64,000 nucleotides of DNA from JAGHEK01 sp044426235 (lineage in GTDB: Bacteria > Bacillota > Clostridia > Peptostreptococcales > Peptostreptococcaceae): positions 1 to 64,000 of the forward strand of contig JAWXUS010000001.1 in NCBI GenBank assembly GCA_044426235.1, given 5' to 3'. Below the pieces are notes generated by a model. It was not told the DNA's origin and did not search any database. It saw nothing but the letters and a program-made list of their open reading frames with translations. A program made the translations under genes and the position numbers. How positions within the stretch are numbered: position 1 is the first letter of the stretch; the number at the start of each line of letters is the position of its first letter. Below are positions 37,068 through 46,900 of this stretch, piece by piece.

Positions 37068-37598
37068 TTATCCAAAATATTTTTTTAAATTTTCATCTTT
37101 ATTTTCTGCATTAACGTTTATATATTCTATATTCGTCATACCACACATCTCAAGTGCACCCTTTACAACAACAGTTTCTATTGGGTTACCTAATTTTTCA
37201 AGGTCTTTTATACTACTTTCTGAAGTTGAAACTACAAGTCCTTTAGTAACATTAGTTAATAATCCTTTTGGCTTATTATTTTCTTCAGTAAATCCAAATT
37301 CTTTTATTAAAACTTTATCGAAAAATCCTTTAAGTATTGCAGGAACGTTATTTATCCAAAGTGGAAATACAAGTACTAATTCTTCACTTTCTTTTATCAT
37401 TTGTTGATACTTTTTAACTAAATCACAATCTGTTTCTCCACTTTGATATAACTTTTCTTCTTTTAATGTCATTACTGGATTAAAATTATCTTTATATAAA
37501 TCAATAATTTGATATTTATTTTCTTTATTTAATTTTTCCACGATTTCTTTAGCTAAAGAATTATCGTTTGTACTACTAAAAACTATTGTCGATTTCAT
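37068..37598 (-). CDS. Flavodoxin-fold NAD(P)H oxidoreductase
   Basis: A 176-residue protein of the NQO/KefF-like family that carries FMN or FAD and reduces quinones or similar acceptors. STIVFSSTNDNSLAKEIVEKL is the phosphate-binding start, and LVFPLWINNVPAILKGFFDKVL is the hallmark central motif. The ATG at 37598 is chosen because GAGGAG lies correctly upstream; an upstream GTG at 37607 would fall right next to that site. It shares a strand with, and precedes, the FAD oxidoreductase, so the two may be cotranscribed. Confidence 0.85.
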   Translation of the reverse strand: MKSTIVFSSTNDNSLAKEIVEKLNKENKYQIIDLYKDNFNPVMTLKEEKLYQSGETDCDLVKKYQQMIKESEELVLVFPLWINNVPAILKGFFDKVLIKEFGFTEENNKPKGLLTNVTKGLVVSTSESSIKDLEKLGNPIETVVVKGALEMCGMTNIEYINVNAENKDENLKKYFG

Positions 37599-37680
37599 AA
37601 AGCACACTCCTCAAAATTTATTTAACTTTATTGTTAACAATTATTAAAATTTTATTTATATTTTTCTTAATTTTACAAAT

Positions 37681-37712
37681 AAAAAAGCCTTCTTAAAATT
37701 AAAGAAGACTTT
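37681..37712 (-). terminator. Terminator of the DnaQ-like gene
   Basis: AAAGCCTTCTT pairs with AAGAAGACTTT with one mismatch; on the minus strand a T tract follows. Confidence 0.7.
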
Positions 37713-38217
37713 GTTGTTTATTATTTAATATTAAAAATAGTTTTGCAGTAGCTAAAGTATCACTATCTGCTCTATGTGCATTTTGGTTTTCTATCCCGTA
37801 AAATTTACAAGCAGTTTCTAATTTTCTATTTTTCCCTTTGTATGTCGTTTCATCTTTTAGCATCTCAATAGTACAAATTGCTTTTGTTATTGGCTCTAAA
37901 TTTAATTTTTCTAAATAATGATTTAAAAATCCTAAATCAAATTTTGCATTGTGTGCAATCATTGTTCTATCCCCTAAAAATTGTCTAAATCTTGGAAGTA
38001 CTTCTTCAATACTTTCTGCATCTTTAATCATTTCATCAGTTATATTAGTTATTTCAGTTATTATTTCAGGAATCTTTTTTGTTGGCTTAACAAATCTTGA
38101 ATAATTTCTAACTATTTGATCGTTTTTAATTTCTGTTATACCAATCTCAATTATTTCATTTCCCCTTTTTGGATCAAGTCCCGTTGTTTCTAAATCAACT
38201 ACTAAATATTCTTTCAT
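37699..38217 (-). CDS. DnaQ-like 3'-5' exonuclease (DEDDh)
   Basis: A 172-residue stand-alone exonuclease of the Pol III epsilon superfamily. Exo I is VVDLETTGLDP (D7, E9), Exo II is AHNAKFDLGFL, and Exo III is the HRADSDTLAT segment with the DEDDh-type His and Asp. It could proofread for DNA polymerase or act in RNA/DNA turnover. It is monocistronic. The region to the next gene (38218-38445) contains a T-rich stretch and a possible -10 TATGAT at 38397-38402, but no strong promoter. Confidence 0.9.
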   Translation of the reverse strand: MKEYLVVDLETTGLDPKRGNEIIEIGITEIKNDQIVRNYSRFVKPTKKIPEIITEITNITDEMIKDAESIEEVLPRFRQFLGDRTMIAHNAKFDLGFLNHYLEKLNLEPITKAICTIEMLKDETTYKGKNRKLETACKFYGIENQNAHRADSDTLATAKLFLILNNKQQSLL

Positions 38218-38445
38218 AAAATCGTCCTTTCTAATTTATAAATAACTTCTATCTACATTATATATTCAAAGAAATACATTTTCAAGATAGTATCTAGATT
38301 AAAAAAATCATATCTATAATAATATTTTTCTAATTGAAATACTCATTTTTTTATCTTTTTTTGTCTTTTCCTGTGTTAATTTATTCTATTTTGTGTTATG
38401 ATTAATAAGTTATTTTACAATTTAATATGAAAAGGAGAAACTATT

Positions 38446-39732
38446 ATGAGTTCTTTAGAAAAGAAAAAGTTCGCATCTGGTTGGGTAATAGTTGTTGCTT
38501 GTATGCTTATTCAAGCAATACCTTTTGGAGTAGCATCTAATATTCAACCTCAATTTATGGCTTATATTCTAGATCCAAGTTCTGGATATGGATTTACTCA
38601 AGCCGGGTTTTCATTAATATTCACTTTAGGTACTGTTGTTTCTGCAGTGGCATCGCCATTTATAGGGGCACTTTACAATAAGATCAATGTTAAAACAATG
38701 TACTTAGCAGGTACAATCTTATCAGGTGGAGGATTCTTAGCATTCTCTATGTGTAAGGAATTATGGCAATTCTATGTTGTAGCAGGTATCGTTCAAGTTG
38801 GTACGGCTACTATTTCATCAATTGGGGTTCCATTATTAATAAACAGATGGTTTGATGATTTATCAAAAGGTAAAGCTTTAGGTCTTGCTTTTGCTGGGGG
38901 ATCAATAGGTAATATATTCCTTCAAAGTATGACGGCTTTCGCTTTAAATAACTACTCAATATCTCAATCTTATATGATGTTTGGTATTTTATCTTTAGCA
39001 GTTGGAGTTCCAATAACTCTATTCTTCCTTAGAATGCCTAAAGATGATAGTGAAGTAGTTAGAGGTAAGCAACCTGAAAATGTTGAAGTTAAAAACGACG
39101 ATACAGTTGAATGGGGATATACTTTTAACGAGGCTAAAAATGTTAAGTTCTTCTGGATATTCGCTTTAGGATTATTCTTCCTTGGAATGTATGTTTCAGC
39201 TCTTGCTGTTCAATATCCTGCATACTTCAAAGGTCACTTAGAAATTGATCCTATGATAGTTGGTATGGTAGGTTCTATATTCGCTATATTCTCACTAGGA
39301 GGAAACTTATTTGGTGGGGTTATATTCGATAAATTAGGTATTACCAAAGGTTTAATAGTTGCATTCGTATTATCATTTACATCTTGTTTAGCAGTAATAT
39401 TTACTAACAAAATGCCTATACTTGCACAAGTATTTGCTGGTTTAAAAGGTTTATCTGTATTCGCTTATATGATGGGTCCTTCTTTACTTGCAGGTTCATT
39501 CTTTGGTAAAAAAGAATTTGGTGCAATACTTGGGGTTGTTCAAATATTCTTCGCTGTAGGATTTGCAGCTGGATCTTCAGTATTTGGATTATTAGTTGAT
39601 AACTTCGGATACGGTGCTGCTTGGAACTCTGTAGCTATTTATATAGTTATTTGTTACGGTTCTTTAATAGCTGCATCTGTTGGAATGGCTAAATTAAACA
39701 AAACTAGAATAGAAGAATTAAAAGCTAAATAA
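38446..39732 (+). CDS. MFS transporter, OFA-like
   Basis: A 428-residue, 12-helix major facilitator protein. Its layout and motifs (SGWVIVVACMLIQAIPFGVA start, GYGFTQAGFSLIFTLG, FAGGSIGNIFLQSM) resemble the oxalate:formate antiporter family, which also includes bile-acid and other carboxylate carriers. The substrate is unknown. It uses GGT, GCT and TTC codons more than neighbouring genes, which suggests high expression. It is monocistronic with AAAGGAG ahead of the ATG and a terminator after it. Confidence 0.85.
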   Translation: MSSLEKKKFASGWVIVVACMLIQAIPFGVASNIQPQFMAYILDPSSGYGFTQAGFSLIFTLGTVVSAVASPFIGALYNKINVKTMYLAGTILSGGGFLAFSMCKELWQFYVVAGIVQVGTATISSIGVPLLINRWFDDLSKGKALGLAFAGGSIGNIFLQSMTAFALNNYSISQSYMMFGILSLAVGVPITLFFLRMPKDDSEVVRGKQPENVEVKNDDTVEWGYTFNEAKNVKFFWIFALGLFFLGMYVSALAVQYPAYFKGHLEIDPMIVGMVGSIFAIFSLGGNLFGGVIFDKLGITKGLIVAFVLSFTSCLAVIFTNKMPILAQVFAGLKGLSVFAYMMGPSLLAGSFFGKKEFGAILGVVQIFFAVGFAAGSSVFGLLVDNFGYGAAWNSVAIYIVICYGSLIAASVGMAKLNKTRIEELKAK

Positions 39733-39740
39733 TTGTAATA

Positions 39741-39774
39741 AAAAATGTAGACAAAATTTTGTCTACATTTTTTT
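39741..39774 (+). terminator. Terminator of the MFS gene
   Basis: AAATGTAGACAAAA pairs with TTTTGTCTACATTT, followed by a T tract. Confidence 0.88.
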
Positions 39775-39779
39775 GTGTG

Positions 39780-39913
39780 CTAATCTAACAAATCTTTAAG
39801 TTCATCAAAGCTATCTTGTATATCTTCTATTCCACATCTTCAATAATATCTTTTAAATCTTCTAAGCTATCAAAAAAATCTCCTACTCCATCTAAAAAGT
39901 CCTCAAACATCAT
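39780..39913 (-). pseudogene. Small acidic protein gene, probably frameshifted
   Basis: AAAGGAGGT precedes an ATG at 39913 that opens 28 codons of an acidic helical product (start MMFEDFLDGVGDFFDSLEDL). It stops at 39827. In the adjacent frame the same character continues (GIEDIQDSFDELKDLLD) to a stop at 39780, repeating the DSLEDLKDI/DSFDELKDL pattern. A one-base shift near 39830-39845 would join the two into about 44 residues. Either the gene is broken or only the 28-residue form is made. Confidence 0.5.
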
Positions 39914-40064
39914 ATACCTCCTTTTATTCCCATTAATTACATATAAAATAACATAAATATTTCCAAGATACAATAAAAATATTTATATTAAAATAAACAT
40001 TTATTGTAATAATTTAATATTTTTGTGGAAATAATACTTATAAATAACATTTTAGGAGGATTTT

Positions 40065-40364
40065 ATGGCTAATCTACACTGTTCAGCTCTAAACTGTGGT
40101 AACAATACTCAAGGAGAATGTTTTGCTGGTAATATAAATATTTTCGGTGCTTGTGCACACGAAACTGAAACTACAATTTGTGGATCATTTATTGATCAAT
40201 CAATTTCATCTTTATCAAATTATATAAATACTGATTCATTAAAAACTGATCAAATAAATTGTAGGGCTCAAAATTGTGTATATAATGATATGGCAAGTTG
40301 TACGGCTCAAGGTGTTCAAATTAATGCATTAAATGCTAGCTGTAATACTTTTAAACCTGAATAA
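40065..40364 (+). CDS. Protein with two DUF1540 domains
   Basis: A 99-residue Cys-rich protein built of two DUF1540 modules (residues about 3-45 and 64-99). Each has the CxAxNCxxN start and an NxxxxC...TxCxxF end. DUF1540 proteins are common in clostridia and are thought to bind metal; their role is not established. AGGAGG precedes the ATG. It is monocistronic. Confidence 0.88.
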   Translation: MANLHCSALNCGNNTQGECFAGNINIFGACAHETETTICGSFIDQSISSLSNYINTDSLKTDQINCRAQNCVYNDMASCTAQGVQINALNASCNTFKPE

Positions 40365-40367
40365 AAA

Positions 40368-40393
40368 AAGTAGTGAAATTAATTTCACTACTT
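40368..40393. terminator. Bidirectional terminator
   Basis: AAGTAGTGAAATT and AATTTCACTACTT form a perfect 13-base palindrome between the DUF1540 gene and the convergent CPBP protease gene. Confidence 0.8.
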
Positions 40394-41021
40394 AAATAAT
40401 ATGATAAAGTAAAACTGAAATTGCATTATTTATAAAATGAATAAATATACCTGCATAAATTGAATTAGTTTTATAAACTGAAAGTCCAATTACAAATCCT
40501 AAAAGTGATGTCGAAATAATTTTTATTGGATATAAATGAAGTAGTCCAAACATAATCGAACTAACTACAACACCTAATAATTTTTGTTTTTTAAATGATT
40601 TCATTATAAACCCTCTAAAAAGTAATTCTTCGCAAACTGCAGGCATAAGTGCCACGACAAAAAGATTAAGTAACAAACTTTCATTAAATAACACTTCGTC
40701 TAATGATTCTAAAGGAATGACAAGTTCTGGGAAATTTATAAGTAAAAAATTAAGTATTAATGAAATAACTAAATAACCAATTATCCACCCAAAAAAGCAT
40801 TTCACAAGTGATTTAAAACTTATTTTATTTATCCTAAAAACTTCTTTAAAATCTAGTTTTAGAATTAATGAATAAAAAACACACGGTACAATTAATATTA
40901 ATTGACTTAAAAATATCCCAAAATACCCAAATCTCATTTGAACATATCCACCAAATAAAATCATAAATGCACTAGAAATTATATATATTAGTATTCCTTC
41001 TATAAATGTTAATTTTCTCAT
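40392..41021 (-). CDS. CPBP-family intramembrane metalloprotease
   Basis: A 209-residue membrane protein with six or more hydrophobic segments and the CPBP (CAAX/Abi) active-site motifs: CEELLFRG (EExxxR), FGLLHLYP with a His, and FIHFINNA. Related proteins process peptides or confer self-immunity to bacteriocins. No substrate gene is evident nearby. It lies downstream of the MotB-like gene but 63 bases away, with AAAGGAG of its own. Confidence 0.85.
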   Translation of the reverse strand: MRKLTFIEGILIYIISSAFMILFGGYVQMRFGYFGIFLSQLILIVPCVFYSLILKLDFKEVFRINKISFKSLVKCFFGWIIGYLVISLILNFLLINFPELVIPLESLDEVLFNESLLLNLFVVALMPAVCEELLFRGFIMKSFKKQKLLGVVVSSIMFGLLHLYPIKIISTSLLGFVIGLSVYKTNSIYAGIFIHFINNAISVLLYHII

Positions 41022-41084
41022 TAATGTCTCCTTTTAAAATAATTCCTTTAATAGTATCATATTTAAACTTTAAATAATAGAGTC

Positions 41085-41708
41085 TTAATCAACATCTAAT
41101 TCATACTTTATTTCAACTCTTCTTGATGCGCCTTTATTAATAGTTCCATCTTCATACTTTATAAGTTCCGCCTCAGACCTTCCAATAGCCTCAATATCAA
41201 GAAGTACTCTTTCTTTATATTTATAATCACCAATTTCATCAGAAACAATATATTTCGCAAAACTAAGTGCTCTTTGTTGAGATAAATCTAAGTTATATAA
41301 ATAACTTCCACTATCATCTGTGTGTCCTTTTATAACTATTTTTTCTATATTATCTCCATAATCTTTATAAAGAGTATCAACATAAATTGGAATAAATTCA
41401 TCAAGAAGTATCTTTGCCTCTTCTTTAAGTTCTGCACTATCTAAATCAAACATAGTACTTTCTCCAAATGTAACCATCCCATTAGTTTGATCAATTCTAA
41501 CATCAAGTTCATTAATATCTATATTTTCTTTTACTGAATTAGTAATTTTTTCTGCTAAATCACTTAATACTGCACCTTTCATACTTTCAACACTAAATAA
41601 AAGTAGCATAACAACCATTAAAACTGAACAAATTAAATCTGTGAATGTTGGCCAAAAATTACTTTTTTCAACTTCCTTGTTAATCGTTCTTGTGTATTTA
41701 CTAGTCAT
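41085..41708 (-). CDS. MotB/OmpA-like stator protein (ZorB-like) in the SPOCS operon
   Basis: A 207-residue protein with one membrane helix at about 20-40 that carries the expected proton-binding Asp (WPTFTDLICSVLMVVMLLLF, D24). It ends in an OmpA-type peptidoglycan-binding domain with GHTDDSGSYLYNLDLSQQRA and GASRRVEIKYEL. This is the B subunit of a 5:2 MotAB-type proton channel, and the A subunit gene overlaps it by 8 bases. The pattern is like ZorB, but no zorC, zorD or zorE is near; the companions are spore-coat-type SPOCS genes. It is last in that operon. Confidence 0.85.
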   Translation of the reverse strand: MTSKYTRTINKEVEKSNFWPTFTDLICSVLMVVMLLLFSVESMKGAVLSDLAEKITNSVKENIDINELDVRIDQTNGMVTFGESTMFDLDSAELKEEAKILLDEFIPIYVDTLYKDYGDNIEKIVIKGHTDDSGSYLYNLDLSQQRALSFAKYIVSDEIGDYKYKERVLLDIEAIGRSEAELIKYEDGTINKGASRRVEIKYELDVD

Positions 41709-42957
41709 CTAAATCACCCAATTCATCTAATAATTCATTTTCATCAAAATCATAAATATCGTCTTCTAATTTTTTCTTAGTAGTTAATAAACTTTTTTCA
41801 TAGTCTTTAAATGATTTATCCATAGCAGATAATTTCTTTGATAAGTCTTTTGATGAAACTAAAATACTCTTTGATAATTTTTCAATACTCTTATCTAAAC
41901 TACTCTTATCATTTTCCATTTCATAAGTTTTATCAACCATATCTGCCTCGTGCATCATAAGTTTATTAAGTAAGTCTTCAGTATTTCTTTCATAAAGTGC
42001 TAAACTAGAAACTGCACCTTTTATGTATTCTTTAACACTTTCTTGATTTTTAGTACTCTCTTTTATATTATTATTACTTTCAAGAACTGTATTTAAAAGA
42101 TCTTTATTTATCTCGTCCATATTATCATATTTATCAAATAAAGCCTTAAACTTTAGGTTCATAATTGAAAACTGCTTATCAAGTTTTCTAATATCTTCAT
42201 CAAAAGTTTTAAGAGAATCTTTAGAACTAAATAATATATCTTTTAATGCCTCTACTCCACTTATAAATGTATTATTAAATTCGTTTAAATCCTTTGAAAT
42301 TTGATCAAATCTCTCAATAGATTTTATTGATTTATTAATGTCTTTTATAGTATCCTTCACTTCTTCAACTTTTGAATCTATTGAATTAGATCTTATGTGT
42401 GTGATTTCTGCAGTAAGTAAATTTTCAATTTTTAGCATAACTTGAGTTAATATAGACTCACAGTTCTTACTTTCTATGTATGTATTTAATATTATTGATG
42501 CAATAATACCACAAACACTAGTTATAAATGCCGTTTGCATACTATCTAGCGTATTTGGTAGTGAATTTATTATATCTGATGTATTTATAGTAAATAACAT
42601 TGCACTAAGTCCTATAAATGTACCAAGTACCCCAAATAAAATTGCATTTGATGATGAACTCTTTATTTTTTTTATTCTTTCAAGAACAGTTTTTTCTCTA
42701 TATAAAATATCTCCTGCAATTTCCTCAACAAATGATGATAAATTTATATTTGCATTCTTATTATCATTTAAATAAAGCATATACTTAGTTTTTGTATTTT
42801 GATAAATGTCTGCAGATCTAAATTCTGCATTTAACCTTTTTAAATCTTGTGAAATAAATTCATATAACTTTTGATTAGATAAAATAGTAAGTATTGTATA
42901 CGTAATTATTAATGTCACAAAAAGCATAGTTATTGAGTTTATAATTAATCTTTCCAT
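41701..42957 (-). CDS. MotA/TolQ/ExbB-like channel protein with long coiled-coil tail
   Basis: A 418-residue protein. Hydrophobic segments lie at about 8-27, 104-124 and 142-162. The second contains FGVLGTFIGL and the third AFITSVCGIIASIIL, the family's pore motifs. Residues 170-418 are almost all coiled coil rich in Lys/Asp/Ser, similar in plan to ZorA, whose tail projects into the cytoplasm. It pairs with the MotB-like protein encoded next. It starts 9 bases after a SPOCS gene, so the channel is cotranscribed with spore-coat-type proteins. The role is unknown; a motor or force transducer at the forespore or cell envelope is my inference. Confidence 0.82.
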   Translation of the reverse strand: MERLIINSITMLFVTLIITYTILTILSNQKLYEFISQDLKRLNAEFRSADIYQNTKTKYMLYLNDNKNANINLSSFVEEIAGDILYREKTVLERIKKIKSSSSNAILFGVLGTFIGLSAMLFTINTSDIINSLPNTLDSMQTAFITSVCGIIASIILNTYIESKNCESILTQVMLKIENLLTAEITHIRSNSIDSKVEEVKDTIKDINKSIKSIERFDQISKDLNEFNNTFISGVEALKDILFSSKDSLKTFDEDIRKLDKQFSIMNLKFKALFDKYDNMDEINKDLLNTVLESNNNIKESTKNQESVKEYIKGAVSSLALYERNTEDLLNKLMMHEADMVDKTYEMENDKSSLDKSIEKLSKSILVSSKDLSKKLSAMDKSFKDYEKSLLTTKKKLEDDIYDFDENELLDELGDLDD

Positions 42958-42966
42958 AAAATCCCC

Positions 42967-43476
42967 CTAATTTATAATATTTTTCTTGACGAAAACGTCT
43001 ACCAAAACTAAATTTCTAATATAAATTTCTCTATCTCCTCTTACCTTTGAGAAAATATCTTCAATATGTACTTTAACACCTAACCCTTTTTTTCTAACAA
43101 TTTCTTCTATAGTGTATGTTTTATAAGTTTTTGGCACAACAACATACATAACCTTTGACAAACTACTCTTTATCAAATATAAATATTTTTCCCTTGAATG
43201 GGATAAATACTTTACTCTAAACTTAAATTCAATTTCAACTAAAAGTTTTTTTCCAGATAACCTTTGTCCTTCATTTGAAGTTCTAGTTGCAGTATTTAAA
43301 AGTTTTATACTTCTTATTTCATAATCCACACTAACAGATATAACCTTTAATACATCTTTTAATTCATTTTTTAATTTTATATTATTTACTACTAATTCTT
43401 CCTTAAAAAAACAAATTTCATTTGGGAGGTTTTCACTTTTTCCTATATATTCAACAAACATATCAAAAATTTTCAA
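42967..43476 (-). CDS. SPOCS-domain protein (DUF3794)
   Basis: A 169-residue single-domain SPOCS protein. It has the core signature RTSNEGQRLSGKKLLVEIEF, followed by the beta strand RVKYLS and the late VHIEDIFSK motif. SPOCS domains occur in spore coat morphogenesis proteins such as SipL. It overlaps the preceding SPOCS gene by 14 bases and lies 9 bases before the MotA-like gene. There is no signal peptide. Confidence 0.82.
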   Translation of the reverse strand: MKIFDMFVEYIGKSENLPNEICFFKEELVVNNIKLKNELKDVLKVISVSVDYEIRSIKLLNTATRTSNEGQRLSGKKLLVEIEFKFRVKYLSHSREKYLYLIKSSLSKVMYVVVPKTYKTYTIEEIVRKKGLGVKVHIEDIFSKVRGDREIYIRNLVLVDVFVKKNIIN

Positions 43477-43927
43477 TAGCGAATATAAAACTTATATTCA
43501 CTATTATTTCTCTTTGATCTAGTTTATTTGCATAAATATCTTCCACATAAACATTTTCAACTACCCTAGAATTTGTTGAACTAGTTTCTGGTAGAGAAGT
43601 TGCATTTGAAAAATATATTTTTTCTTTGAATGTGTGAATTCCTCCAAAATCTTCATCGCTACTGTAATCTATTCTAACCACAAATTCTCCTTCACTTATA
43701 AGTTTCATTCCGGTTAAAATTTGTCCTTCAAGGCTTTTTCCAGTTGCAGTTTTAACAACGTTTTTATCTGTTATAAAATGTGATACATTAACTTTTAAAA
43801 TTTCATCTATGCTTGGAAGAGTTCTTTTAAGTTTTAATATTTCATTTATGTTCATTTGAGTAAAAGCATTTAATTCGCTTGGAATATAGTCACTTACTCC
43901 AGTATATGAAATAGTATCTCTTAACAT
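43463..43927 (-). CDS. SPOCS-domain protein (DUF3794)
   Basis: A 154-residue SPOCS protein with the signature TGKSLEGQILTGMKLISEGE and the later VYVEDIYANKLDQREIIVNI. It opens with ISYTGVSDYIPSELNAFTQM, which recurs in related form at the start of the proteins at 48512 and 50211 (ISY/EYYG/EYIG, then Asn and Gln or Phe), so these are paralogues. Its ATG overlaps the stop of the giant DUF11 gene (TAATG). There is no signal peptide. Confidence 0.82.
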   Translation of the reverse strand: MLRDTISYTGVSDYIPSELNAFTQMNINEILKLKRTLPSIDEILKVNVSHFITDKNVVKTATGKSLEGQILTGMKLISEGEFVVRIDYSSDEDFGGIHTFKEKIYFSNATSLPETSSTNSRVVENVYVEDIYANKLDQREIIVNISFIFAIENF

Positions 43928-46900
43928 TAAAGCACTCCCTCTATTGAAATTAAACTTGAAATAAATAGTGATCTTTTATTATTTAATCTATAAAAAACAT
44001 CATCTGCTTTTATCTTAAAATCAATATCCTCACTATAATATTCCTTTGGAATATTTATAAAAGTTGTGAATGGGTGAGTTCTCTCAAGTAAATATAAACT
44101 CGCCTTATCACTTTTTATTAAATACTCAACTCTATCAATTAAACTTCCCTTTATGATAACTTTTTTACCAGTTAAATTTTCTGCACTTTTTGCCTCGTGA
44201 ACACTCTCAATAAATCCGTCTGTTTGTGCACTAATTATTTCATATAAATCTGGTTCATATTCATAAAGAGTATATCTATTATCAACGTTAAATTGTTTAA
44301 ATGTTGATAGTCCTCCATCAATTCTAATAACTTCACTTTTTAAATTTTTAGATTTTATCTTATCATCAATGCTATATGAATATTCAAGATCGCTATAATG
44401 AATTACTCTTGAAGAATAAGACTTTGGATTGTATTCATAATCATAAGTTACTAATACATTCTTTGAAACTTCAAGGTCTAAATTAATTCCGTTTACTGGA
44501 TTTAATTTATCTTCATTCTCTCCATCAACAAAAACTGAACCTTCAATAAAATCTAAATTTTGATTTTCATTGTCAACCAAGAATACATTTTTAAGGTCTA
44601 TACTACCAGTATTATTTAAAATATTTTGAATAGTTATTACGTCTCCCTTTTGAAGGTAATCGTGTGAAATAAATTTTGCAATTTGCAGTTCAACATTCTC
44701 AATTTTTATTTCATACTTTTCACTTTCAAAACTTCTATTAATACTTCTCTCACAATTTTTATAAGTTGCGACTGCATCTAAATCTATTGAGAAATGGCGT
44801 TTCTTTGGAAGTCTTTCAACGTAAAATTCAAAAGTTATATTTGATGATTGATTTTTTTGGAATGATCCTAAATTTATATTTTTTAGTTTTGAACATTCAA
44901 TCTTTTTGTTATTTAAATATAAACTATCTTTTACGTATTTTATGAAGTCTGGAACTTCAAAATTAAGTTTAACTTCATCAAAATCACAATTTCCATTATT
45001 AACTACTGAAAATATATAAGTGTATTTTTCTTTTAAAACAACATTTTTACTACTACACTTTGGAATAATTGAAAGTGATGCATTTCTAATGTTTATTTTT
45101 AATTTATTAGACTCTGCATTTATTTTTAACTTTTGTCTATCATAAATATCATAACTTGCACTAATAAAACTTTCATCAATAAATTCTTCGCATTTACTGT
45201 TTTTTGGAAGATTATATTTTATGTTTATTTTTATATTTTCTCCAACCCTTAATCTCTCAAGTAATAGCTTTTTATCTTTGTTAACGTAATTTCCATTAAA
45301 AAGTGCAGTATATTCTAATTTACTTAAAAATTCACTTTCATTTAAGTCAATTATCACTCCATAAAAATCAATATTTCCAGTATTCATAATCTCTATATTT
45401 TGAACTATTTCTTCTCCAATTTCAACTAAATCATCGTTTAAAGTTTTTATGATTTCAATTTTTGGTTCAATAATCTCAATCATTTCAAGATACTTTTTAA
45501 CTTCTCTAAATTCTTCTTCTCTTTTTAAATCTTCAAATTCATATTCAAAATAAAAAATTGACTCAAAAGTATACCTATCTATATAATCAACCTTCGCAAA
45601 AAATTCAATATTATAACTATCTGAAATTTTAAGATCGCCAATATAAATATTATTTTCATCAAGTACGTACTTTTTATTGTTTATCTTTATTGAGTCCATA
45701 TCAAGTTTTAACTCATCTTCTAAATTTAGCTTCATACAAACATCGTATAAAGAAACATTCCCTTTATTTTCAATATTAAATTTAAAATATGCTAAATCTT
45801 CATTTTTACATATTTTAGTTGACATTTTATCAACCAAAAATGATGAAGTATCTTTAACAAATAGATTTGGATTATTAATATAAATTTTATTTTTTTGACT
45901 AGATATGCTACAAGTCTTTATATTATCAAAATCTAAATAACAAAACCTAACAATAGTCTTATCAACAACAGGATTTGGCCTTGGTAAATCAATAACTTTT
46001 AATTGATAAGTTATATTTAATCTTTCACCACTCTTTAAATTTTTAATAGTTAAATTATTAATAGTTTCTGCATCATATAATGTACTATTATTTATCTTTA
46101 AACTCTCTCTAATAAATTCAAACGACGAATTTACATTATCAATAACTTTCAAACTTTCTATATCAATATTACCTTTGTTTTCAAGCAAAATTCTGCAACT
46201 TAATATATCCCCTATATGAACATTTGTTGAACTTAAATCTTTTAATATATTAATTTTAACTCCACTTATTGATAAATCTGTTGTTGATGAATTTATTATT
46301 TTATTATTATAATAAAGTTTTGCAGGTTTTTTTATGTCTTGACTCAAATCGTATGCCTTAGCTTTATACTTAATATTCACCTTTTGAAGTGGTTCAATTT
46401 TTTCAAACATTATCCCATCTTCAAAAATATCACAATCAAAACTCTTATTATTAACGTATAAACTACCCTTTAAAAATATTAATTCATCAACTATATCGTC
46501 TTTAATTAAAACATTTCTTGCAACAGTATTTCCAACGTTTATAAACTCAAGTTTAAATTCAACAATTTCATTTATATTTAGATTTTCTTTATCTTGAGTT
46601 TTAATAAATGTTGTTTGGCTAAATCCTGCACTAAGTATTTTTATATCAAGTTTATTACTTTCCTTTGTAAATCTTCCTCCAAGAGAATCGTATTCAACTA
46701 AAAAAGAAATATTATTTATGTCATTTATTGCCTTCGTTCTAAATTTAACTTCTACACTTTCTGAAACATCAAGATCTCCAACTAAAAAATATTCTAAATC
46801 TTCATTAATTCTTGGTATCTTATCAACAATTATCGAATCATTAATAAAATAAAAATCTTCTTCAAAAATATCTTTTATGTGTAGATTTTCAATTTCAGAA

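Noticed and set aside
38372..38400. Two TGTGTTA copies 20 bases apart before the MFS gene
   Set aside because: Each is only 7 bases in an AT-rich stretch and no family of sites like it was seen elsewhere in the window.
41085..42957. Zorya anti-phage system (ZorA/ZorB)
   Set aside because: The pair has ZorAB-like architecture, but no zorC, zorD or zorE gene is adjacent, and the genes lie in an operon with SPOCS and DUF11 proteins.
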